NCBI GenBank assembly: GCA_020853175.1
Contig: JADYZK010000408.1
Span: 1-8,122 of the forward strand
Direction: 5' to 3'
DNA: 8,122 nt
Source of the DNA: Bacteroidales bacterium
GTDB taxonomy: Bacteria > Bacteroidota > Bacteroidia > Bacteroidales > F082
In this document: positions 1-5,550 of the stretch, piece after piece
Layout: each line of letters begins with the position of its first letter
Numbering within the stretch: the first letter of the stretch is position 1
Notes under the pieces: model-generated
What the model saw: the letters and a program-made list of their open reading frames with translations, nothing else
What the model was told of the DNA's origin: nothing
Database searches by the model: none
Program-made: the position numbers and the translations under genes

Positions 1-857
1 CTTGGACACATTCCGATCATTTGGATGCCATTTTACTTAAAAAAGTTGCCTATCTCAATGAGCCTTTCTTTTACATCCGTTTGGTCATTTTTATTGGTGT
101 TTGGTCGGCTTTGGCCCATTACGTAAGGAAATCGTCTTTGGCCCTCGACCGTCTTGGCGAGCTGAAATATTTTAGCAAAATGAAAACCTATTCTGCTATT
201 TTTCTGGTTACCTACGCCATCACAAGCGTGGTTTCATCATGGGATTGGCTTATGTCGCTCGATCCACATTGGTTCAGCACACTGTATGGATGGTATGTCT
301 TTTCGAGTATGCTCGTGAGCGGATTTGCGATGTTGATTTTGCTCATTTACGTACTCAAACGCATGGGTTACCTCGATCATGTGAACGACGAACACATGCA
401 CGACTTAGGAAAATACCTCTTTGGATTTAGCATTTTTTGGGCTTACTTGTGGTTTTCGCAATACATGCTTATTTGGTATGCCAACATTCCCGAAGAAACA
501 GTTTACTTTTACGAACGCCATGCGCATTTCTCTAATGTATTCTACATCAATCTTATTCTCAACTTTGTTATTCCGTTCTTGCTGTTGATGACGCGCCAAT
601 CGAAACGGGTGTTTACCCTTTTGGTTCCTGTTTCAATCATTGTGATCATTGGCCACTGGTTGGATTTATATTTGATGATTATGCCCGGCGCTGTTGGAGG
701 TGAAGGTTCAGGGATAGGCCTTTTAGAAGTTGGACTTACCATTGGATACCTCGGTATTTTTGGATTGATCACCTTCTGGTCGCTCACCAAAGCCCCATTG
801 GCACCTCAAAATCATCCTTACTTTAAAGAAAGTATGGAATACCACACCCATTATTAA
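1..857 (+). CDS. actF: Alternative complex III quinone-binding subunit ActF, C-terminal part (5' end outside window)
   Basis: This is an integral membrane NrfD/PsrC-like subunit of alternative complex III, which oxidises quinol and passes electrons to cytochrome c or directly to an oxidase. The frame is open to the left edge: codons from position 3 read WTHSDHLDAILL, so the TTG at 21 is internal and the gene begins outside the window. Seven hydrophobic segments are visible. Family-typical stretches are YLNEPFF, SWDWLMSLDPHWFSTLYGWYV, FWAYLWFSQYMLIWYANIPEE and GHWLDLYLMIMPG, which distinguish ActF from its paralogue ActC. ActF is usually 400 or more residues, so roughly the first third is missing. 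It ends 30 nt before the cytochrome c gene and is probably cotranscribed with it. The assignment rests on recognised motifs, not a search. Confidence 0.9.
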   Translation, partial: WTHSDHLDAILLKKVAYLNEPFFYIRLVIFIGVWSALAHYVRKSSLALDRLGELKYFSKMKTYSAIFLVTYAITSVVSSWDWLMSLDPHWFSTLYGWYVFSSMLVSGFAMLILLIYVLKRMGYLDHVNDEHMHDLGKYLFGFSIFWAYLWFSQYMLIWYANIPEETVYFYERHAHFSNVFYINLILNFVIPFLLLMTRQSKRVFTLLVPVSIIVIIGHWLDLYLMIMPGAVGGEGSGIGLLEVGLTIGYLGIFGLITFWSLTKAPLAPQNHPYFKESMEYHTHY

Positions 858-887
858 GCCCTTGCTGCATAAATAAAATTGAATCTT

Positions 888-1451
888 ATGAAAAGTAAAA
901 TAAAGATCATTGCACTCCTTTTTTTGGTCAGCTCAGTTATGGCGTGCAACCGCGACAAGAACCATCCGGGTTACACCTTCTTTCCTGATATGGCTTACTC
1001 AACAGCGAGTGAAACGTACACGCCAAATGCAGTTTTTGAAGATGGACACACCATGCGCCTTCCGGCTGAAGGTGCCATAGCCCGCGGAACGACGCCTTAT
1101 CCTTACAAAGGTAAATCGTTTCAAGATCAGGTGAATGCCGGTCTTGAACTCGTCAATCCTTTGGCCGCGAGTGAACAAACGCTCATCGAAGGAAAAGAGC
1201 AATACCGCATTTTCTGCCTTCAATGCCATGGCGACATGGGAAAAGGCGATGGCTTTCTATATACCAGCAAATTGTTTGTTGCAAAACCCACCTCGTTGGT
1301 GGAAGCTTTTGTGCAAAACAAACCTGATGGCGAAATTTATCATGTGATTACTATGGGTTCTCTTTCGGGCTTGATGGGAGCACATGGCGGTCAGATTCTT
1401 CCTGAAAACAGATGGAAGATCATCAACTATGTCAGGACACTGGCAAAGTAA
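888..1451 (+). CDS. actE: Monoheme cytochrome c lipoprotein, ActE-like subunit of alternative complex III
   Basis: This is a predicted periplasmic, lipid-anchored monoheme cytochrome c that would accept electrons inside ACIII. The ATG at 888 is preferred over the TTG at 879 because it gives a clean lipoprotein signal (MKSKIKIIALLFLVSSVMAC, lipidated at Cys20). The 187-aa product has the ActE-like N-terminal signature HPGYTFFPDMAYS, then SETYTP and a TTPYPY element. The heme site is CLQCH (Cys110, Cys113, His114). Met163 in GLMGAHGG, just before ENRWKIINYVRTL, is the most likely second axial ligand; Met156 is an alternative. A hairpin terminator lies 27 nt downstream, so this is the last gene of its operon. 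ActE normally precedes ActF, so its position after ActF is unusual. A second, ActE-like cytochrome cannot be excluded without the upstream sequence. Confidence 0.85.
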   Translation: MKSKIKIIALLFLVSSVMACNRDKNHPGYTFFPDMAYSTASETYTPNAVFEDGHTMRLPAEGAIARGTTPYPYKGKSFQDQVNAGLELVNPLAASEQTLIEGKEQYRIFCLQCHGDMGKGDGFLYTSKLFVAKPTSLVEAFVQNKPDGEIYHVITMGSLSGLMGAHGGQILPENRWKIINYVRTLAK

Positions 1452-1478
1452 CAGTTGATTTCACATGTTTATCTTAAC

Positions 1479-1516
1479 TGAAAAGCCTCCTGCATCCTGT
1501 GTATGGAGGCTTTTCA
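1479..1516 (+). terminator. Hairpin transcription terminator after the ACIII operon
   Basis: A perfect 12-bp inverted repeat, TGAAAAGCCTCC (1479-1490) and GGAGGCTTTTCA (1505-1516), encloses a 14-nt loop. The GC-rich top of the stem is followed by four T on the descending arm, and the matching A run on the ascending arm could let it work on both strands. It sits 27 nt after the cytochrome stop and 23 nt before the next start, so it separates the ACIII operon from the isomerase gene. Confidence 0.85.
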
Positions 1517-1539
1517 TGCTTTAAAAATACCTTCTTTAA

Positions 1540-2016
1540 ATGAAATTGAAAATTGGTTTGGAAACAGTGGCCGCCTTGGTTTATACCGTGAAGGACAGCC
1601 AAACATCGCGGCTTTTGCAGGAGCAAACCAGCCCGCAAGAGTTTTTAATCGGCCACGATTTGCTGATTGAAGGTTTTGAACAAAACCTTATCGGCCTCAG
1701 CGAAGGTGATCACTTCAACATTCAAGTCACGGCTGACCAAGCATATGGTCCCATTGATCCGACAGCTATTTTCGACCTTCCGTTGTCCACCTTTGCCGAA
1801 GAGGATGGTCATGTGGATGACGAAGTGGTGCAGGTAGGTCACATCTTTCCCATGGAAGACGAAAACGGAATCAGGCATTTTGGAAAAATCATTCGTAAAA
1901 TGAAAGATCGCGTCACCATGGATTTTAATCCGCCTTATGCAGGAAAAGACTTACAATTTGAAGGTCAGGTGGTGACCGTTAGGATGGCCACCGAAAAGGA
2001 TAAAAATGCAATTTGA
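1540..2016 (+). CDS. FKBP-type peptidyl-prolyl cis-trans isomerase, SlyD-like
   Basis: This is a predicted cytoplasmic 158-aa prolyl isomerase and chaperone with SlyD architecture: a small FKBP domain interrupted by an insert-in-flap domain. No signal peptide is seen. Visible blocks are the FKBP core FLIGHDLLIEGFEQNLIGL with SEGD (residues 35-57), AYG (68-70), an acidic insert of about 71-125, and the returning FKBP strand DFNPPYAGKDLQFEGQVVTVR (128-148). SlyD proteins usually read NHPLAG in that last block; here it is NPPYAG. The His- and Cys-rich metal-binding tail of enterobacterial SlyD is absent, so a nickel role is not supported. The leader is only 23 nt after the terminator. A weak -7-like TACCTTCT (1528-1535) would leave almost no 5' leader, so its promoter is unresolved. 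No functional link to its respiratory neighbours is evident. Confidence 0.85.
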   Translation: MKLKIGLETVAALVYTVKDSQTSRLLQEQTSPQEFLIGHDLLIEGFEQNLIGLSEGDHFNIQVTADQAYGPIDPTAIFDLPLSTFAEEDGHVDDEVVQVGHIFPMEDENGIRHFGKIIRKMKDRVTMDFNPPYAGKDLQFEGQVVTVRMATEKDKNAI

Positions 2017-2120
2017 TTTGATGAAAGCTACTGCATTGAGGGTTGCCCAAGCAGACGTATGGTGTTCATGAGCTAATTTAAGAACGCATTTCAACAGCAT
2101 CTTTTTTTTGCAACAATGCT

Positions 2121-2153
2121 TTTGCGCCTTTTACTTTTCTTTGAGTAACTTTG
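2121..2153 (+). promoter_or_regulatory. Bacteroidota-type promoter for the Tll0287-like gene and ccoI
   Basis: TTTG (2121-2124) and TAACTTTG (2146-2153) are separated by 21 nt. They match the Bacteroidota vegetative consensus TTTG/TTG (-33) and TAnnTTTG (-7). The start would fall about 5-8 nt downstream, giving a 5' leader of about 55 nt before the ATG at 2214. This is the only good promoter seen in the 197-nt gap 2017-2213. A T8 run at 2102-2109 lies upstream of it, but no convincing terminator stem precedes that run. Confidence 0.6.
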
Positions 2154-2213
2154 TGAGGTAACAATCTCGCGGAAATACCGTAAAGTAAAACCAAACCAAA
2201 AATTGATATTAAG

Positions 2214-2825
2214 ATGAAAACAATTCAAAACACCTTTTATTCATTGGCGCTTTTGTGCTTACTGAGTGCTTGCAGCGGTCAACATAAACCCACCGAAGCA
2301 GCTGACCAAACTATAAAGCTAAACGATAGCACAACAATGCTTTATACTGAGCAAGGCAAGCAAATCGTTCAGCAAAGTTTTAAGGCTTTGAGTCAGGCTT
2401 TGCTCACTGCCATTGCGGAGGGCGGCGTTGAACACGCGCTTCAATTTTGCAATGTGAAAGCTATCCCCATTACCGATTCGCTGGCAGAAATTTTTGAAGC
2501 TGATATCCAAAGGGTTTCGTTAAAGAATAGAAATCCTGCCAACCTCGCTGAGGGTGTTGAAGCGCAAATCATTCAACGCATGGAACAAAAAATGCTGAAT
2601 GGGGCAGGAGCCAACGACACGCTTTTTTTAACTGATGATGGCAAAATCACTTATATGGCACCTATTCTTATGGCGCCTCCATGTTTGCAATGCCATGGCA
2701 TTGAAGGTCGTGAATTGACAGCTTCAACGCAGGCAGCCATTGCAGCCTTATATCCCTCCGACAAAGCCACCGGTTACAATCTTGGCGAGTTGCGTGGAAT
2801 GTGGCGCGTTCGTTTTAATCCTTAA
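2214..2825 (+). CDS. Tll0287-like (DUF3365) c-heme lipoprotein
   Basis: This is a 203-aa predicted lipoprotein with signal peptide and lipobox LLSAC (Cys20), followed by one Tll0287-like domain. The sequence shows the family landmarks in order: a helix ending HALQFCNVKA (Cys79), RVSLKNRNPAN (RNP at 106-108), KITYMAPI, the heme site CLQCHG (Cys157, Cys160, His161), and the C-terminal YPSDKATGYNLGELRG (180-195). In the cyanobacterial Tll0287 structure, as I recall it, the PAS-like fold holds a c-type heme with His and Cys as axial ligands. Cys79 is the candidate Cys ligand here. The in vivo role of the family is not established; redox or gas sensing, or electron transfer, are possibilities. The stop lies 3 nt before the ccoI ATG, so the two are almost certainly cotranscribed and perhaps translationally coupled. 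That ties it by context to cbb3 assembly. Confidence 0.85.
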   Translation: MKTIQNTFYSLALLCLLSACSGQHKPTEAADQTIKLNDSTTMLYTEQGKQIVQQSFKALSQALLTAIAEGGVEHALQFCNVKAIPITDSLAEIFEADIQRVSLKNRNPANLAEGVEAQIIQRMEQKMLNGAGANDTLFLTDDGKITYMAPILMAPPCLQCHGIEGRELTASTQAAIAALYPSDKATGYNLGELRGMWRVRFNP

Positions 2826-2828
2826 GCA

Positions 2829-5210
2829 ATGGGAAAACAATGTATTCATTGTGGAACCGATTGCGGTTCAAGTCCGGTGATTTGGGACGACAAACCCTTT
2901 TGTTGCCATGGCTGCAAAACGGTGTATCAAATTCTGAATGAAAACAAGCTGGGCGGCTATTACGCGATTCAACCCATGTCGGGAATTCGGATTGATACCG
3001 GACAGCCACTTAAAAAATTTGCTTTCCTCGATGTGGAAGAAATCGCTTCTAAACTCGTTGATTTTAAAGACGGCACCACCTCAAAAGTGAAGTTTTTTAT
3101 ACCTGCAATCCATTGCGCTTCCTGTATTTGGCTTTTAGAGCACTTGGATACGCTCCATCCCGGAATCAATTATTCTGCGGTCAATTTTCCCAGAAAAGAG
3201 GTTCAAATCACTTTCAAAAACGATCAAATCAGCCTCCGTCAATTGGCCGAATTGCTCTCTGCCATCCACTACACGCCGGAAATCACCCTCGATCAATTGG
3301 AAAACACAAAGATCACCAAGTCAAACAAAAGCTTGATTCTAAAGATTGGCGTGGCTTCTTTCAGTTTTATGAATATTATGATGTATAGCTTTCCCGAATA
3401 CCTGCCCGGTGGCGACTTGCTGGAAGTGAAGTTCAAGAATATTTTTGGGTGGTTGAGCTTTATTTTAATCTTACCGGTGGTGTTGTACAGTGCCTCCGAT
3501 TATTACCTTTCAGCATATAAAGGATTGAAGCATAAAATTATAAGCATTGACCTACCGATTACTTTAGGTATTATTGCCCTTTTTATTTACAGCAGCTGGG
3601 TTGTTTTTTCAGGCAGAGGCATTGGTTATATGGACTCGTTGGCAGGTTTGCTGTTCTTTCTGCTCATCGGAAAATGGTACCAAGGCAAAACGTACAAAGC
3701 CCTCTCCTTTGAACGCGATTACCGTTCGTATTTTCCTGTCGCCATTACCGTGATAAAGGACGGTGTTGAAGAGATTATCCCCATCCGCGAATTGAAAAAC
3801 GGCGATCGAATGTTGATCCGCAATCAAGAACTCATTCCCGCCGATGCCATTCTGGTGAGTGGAAAAGGAAATATTGACTATTCGTTTGTTACCGGCGAAT
3901 CGCTTCCGGTGTCAAAAAAAACCAACGATTTTATTTATGCAGGGGGGCGACAGGTGGGCAGCTCCATTGAGTTGGTGGTGGATAAAGCTGTGGAGCAAAG
4001 CTACCTCACCCAGTTGTGGAACCAAGGAAGTATAAAGATGGTGAAAGAAACGCTCAACAATCACATCAATCAGTTGAGTCAATATTTCACGTCGGCGGTG
4101 CTGATCATTGCTGTGGTTGCCTTTGCCTACTGGGCCACCATTGATTTTAAAATGGCTGTTTATGTGTTTGCTTCGGTGCTGATTATTGCTTGTCCGTGCG
4201 CCTTGGCCCTCACCATTCCATTCACTTTTGGAAGTACCATCCGTGCTTTTGGCCGAAAGGGTTTTTATTTAAAAAATACCGATGTTGTTGAACAGCTGTA
4301 CCGTACAACGGCCATTGTTTTTGATAAAACGGGCACCATCACCCTAAACCGCAAAGTGGAGGTTCGCTTTCATGGCAAAGCATTGACTGCTTTTGAGGAG
4401 AACCTTATTCGCAATATGGTCAAACATTCCAGTCATCCGTTGAGCAATGCATTGTTCGACCATCTGCCCACGGGCGAGATGCAGAGCCCCGAAAGCTATG
4501 AAGAGCTTCCCGGATTAGGTATCACCGGAAACGTTGAAAACCATCGCGTCACCTTGGGTTCGGCAGTGTTTGTAACCGGAAACAACGCGAGCGAAGACAT
4601 GAAAGAAAGTCGCGTTTACATCAGTGTGGATGGGCAGCAAAAAGGATATTTTACGTTCACCAACAGCTACCGTCAGGGTCTCAATGATTTGGTTAAAAAA
4701 CTCAAAAAGCATTACAGCTTGCATTTGATTTCGGGCGACAATGACGGAGAAGCAGCAAATTTGAAGGAGATTTTTGGTACTGAAAGTGTGTTGCTGTTCA
4801 ACCAAACGCCTACCGACAAAAAAGCATACATCCAAAAACTAAAAGCTAAAGGCGAAAAAGTGTTGATGATCGGCGACGGATTGAATGATGCAGGAGCACT
4901 TTCAGAGAGCGATATTGGCATCAGTATTGCCGAAGACATCTTTAGTTTTTCTCCGGCCTGCGACGCCATCCTCGATGCAGCACAATTTAACCGGCTGGGC
5001 AGCTTCATTGGTTTTTCACGAACCAGTTTTCGCATTGTCCGCTGGAGTTTTTTAATCTCACTGATCTATAATACGATAGGCTTGTCGTTTGCTGTCACCG
5101 GACAACTTTCACCTTTGATAGCGGCCATTTTGATGCCGTTAAGTTCCATATCGGTGGTGGCTTTCGTAACCTTTAGCGTCCAATGGAAATCGCGTCGGCA
5201 GCTCAAATAA
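2829..5210 (+). CDS. ccoI: Copper-translocating P1B-type ATPase CcoI/FixI for cbb3 oxidase assembly
   Basis: This inner-membrane ATPase exports copper to supply the CuB centre of cbb3 oxidase. The 793-aa protein begins with a Cys-rich zinc-ribbon-like segment (Cys5, Cys8, Cys12, Cys25, Cys26, Cys29), usual for this CcoI branch. A heavy-metal-associated domain follows, with HCASC at 95-99. Eight membrane segments can be placed, at about 167-187, 205-228, 243-262, 267-285, 419-438, 442-470, 736-758 and 760-784. The catalytic motifs are all intact: TGES (355-358), the metal-binding CPC (455-457), the phosphorylation site DKTGT with Asp499, HP (536-537) and GDGLND (682-687). The copper-type Y747-N748, M769 and S772-S773 are also present. 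Location directly upstream of ccoS and ccoNO separates it from general CopA exporters. Its ATG follows the upstream stop by 3 nt. Confidence 0.95.
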   Translation: MGKQCIHCGTDCGSSPVIWDDKPFCCHGCKTVYQILNENKLGGYYAIQPMSGIRIDTGQPLKKFAFLDVEEIASKLVDFKDGTTSKVKFFIPAIHCASCIWLLEHLDTLHPGINYSAVNFPRKEVQITFKNDQISLRQLAELLSAIHYTPEITLDQLENTKITKSNKSLILKIGVASFSFMNIMMYSFPEYLPGGDLLEVKFKNIFGWLSFILILPVVLYSASDYYLSAYKGLKHKIISIDLPITLGIIALFIYSSWVVFSGRGIGYMDSLAGLLFFLLIGKWYQGKTYKALSFERDYRSYFPVAITVIKDGVEEIIPIRELKNGDRMLIRNQELIPADAILVSGKGNIDYSFVTGESLPVSKKTNDFIYAGGRQVGSSIELVVDKAVEQSYLTQLWNQGSIKMVKETLNNHINQLSQYFTSAVLIIAVVAFAYWATIDFKMAVYVFASVLIIACPCALALTIPFTFGSTIRAFGRKGFYLKNTDVVEQLYRTTAIVFDKTGTITLNRKVEVRFHGKALTAFEENLIRNMVKHSSHPLSNALFDHLPTGEMQSPESYEELPGLGITGNVENHRVTLGSAVFVTGNNASEDMKESRVYISVDGQQKGYFTFTNSYRQGLNDLVKKLKKHYSLHLISGDNDGEAANLKEIFGTESVLLFNQTPTDKKAYIQKLKAKGEKVLMIGDGLNDAGALSESDIGISIAEDIFSFSPACDAILDAAQFNRLGSFIGFSRTSFRIVRWSFLISLIYNTIGLSFAVTGQLSPLIAAILMPLSSISVVAFVTFSVQWKSRRQLK

Positions 5211-5233
5211 AATGATGGTAATTCATCGTCATT
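5211..5233 (+). other. Hairpin immediately after the ccoI stop
   Basis: Starting at the base after the ccoI stop, AATGATGGT (5211-5219) can pair with ATCGTCATT (5225-5233) around a 5-nt loop. The 9-bp stem includes two G-U wobbles. No T run follows, so it is not a standard intrinsic terminator. It could be an mRNA 3'-end stabiliser or processing site, or chance. Confidence 0.35.
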
Positions 5234-5251
5234 GAAGAGGATATTTGTCTT

Positions 5252-5270
5252 ATTTAGAAAACTTCTAAAT
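5252..5270. promoter_or_regulatory. 19-bp perfect dyad upstream of ccoS, candidate operator
   Basis: ATTTAGAA (5252-5259), spacer AAC, and TTCTAAAT (5263-5270) form a perfect 8-bp inverted repeat. The short spacer and two-fold symmetry resemble a binding site for a dimeric regulator more than an RNA terminator; the arms are AT-rich and no T tract follows. Its centre (5261) lies about 55-60 nt upstream of the start expected from the -7 box at 5305-5312, a typical position for an activator. It does not match the classical FNR site TTGATnnnnATCAA, so the regulator is unknown. Confidence 0.45.
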
Positions 5271-5304
5271 TGGATAACACAGGAAAATCAAAAGGGCAGT
5301 TTGT

Positions 5305-5312
5305 TAACTTTG
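5305..5312 (+). promoter_or_regulatory. Putative -7 promoter element for ccoS-ccoNO-ccoQ-ccoP
   Basis: TAACTTTG matches the Bacteroidota -7 consensus TAnnTTTG and is identical to the box upstream of the Tll0287-like gene. It lies 35 nt before the ATG of ccoS, giving a leader of about 28-30 nt. No TTG or TTTG is found at the expected -33 spacing (around 5280-5288), so the promoter may depend on an activator, possibly at the dyad 5252-5270. Confidence 0.5.
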
Positions 5313-5347
5313 CCCTTCTTAATGTAAAGAAGAACCACATTACCGAA

Positions 5348-5533
5348 ATGGAAGCTATTTTGTTTTTAATTCTCATTGGAGTTGTTGTTGCCGGCGGCTT
5401 TTTGATTGCTTTTATTTGGGCGGTTCGCAGCGGGCAATACGATGATGACTACTCTCCATCAGTGCGGATGCTGTTCGATAATAAAAAGAAAGAAGAAACA
5501 GATACAGACATATCAGAATCAAACGACAAATAA
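5348..5533 (+). CDS. ccoS: cbb3-type cytochrome oxidase assembly protein CcoS
   Basis: This is a small single-span membrane protein required to make active cbb3 oxidase; in other bacteria loss of CcoS gives oxidase lacking cofactors. The 61-aa product has a hydrophobic helix at about residues 3-25, then the diagnostic block WAVRSGQYDDDYSPSVRMLFD (24-44) and a charged tail. The ATG at 5348 was chosen over an in-frame TTG at 5270. The longer form would add 26 polar residues absent from the family, and its coding region would contain the -7 box at 5305-5312. It follows ccoI by 137 nt and precedes ccoNO by 17 nt. Confidence 0.93.
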   Translation: MEAILFLILIGVVVAGGFLIAFIWAVRSGQYDDDYSPSVRMLFDNKKKEETDTDISESNDK

Positions 5534-5550
5534 CTAAAAACCTTAACTTT

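Noticed and set aside
21..857. TTG at 21 as the start of the first gene
   Set aside because: The frame stays open to the left edge and the upstream codons fit ActF, so the gene is truncated by the window.
2096..2120. AGCAT / ATGCT pairing around the T8 run after the isomerase gene as a terminator
   Set aside because: The stem is only 5 bp and the T run lies in the loop, not after the stem.
2129..2190. Inverted repeat TTTTACTTT / AAAGTAAAA flanking the promoter before the Tll0287-like gene
   Set aside because: The arms are low-complexity AT sequence 44 nt apart with no extension, which is easily chance.
4515..5035. Minus-strand open frames inside ccoI, and similar ones inside ccoNO
   Set aside because: They are antisense shadows of well-supported genes, with no recognisable domains or start signals.
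5270..5347. N-terminal extension of CcoS from a TTG at 5270
   Set aside because: The extra residues are polar and not CcoS-like, and the ATG at 5348 starts exactly at the family N-terminus.
5211..5347. FNR-type site (TTGATnnnnATCAA) before the cbb3 operon
   Set aside because: I searched by eye and found no match; only the different ATTTAGAA dyad is present.
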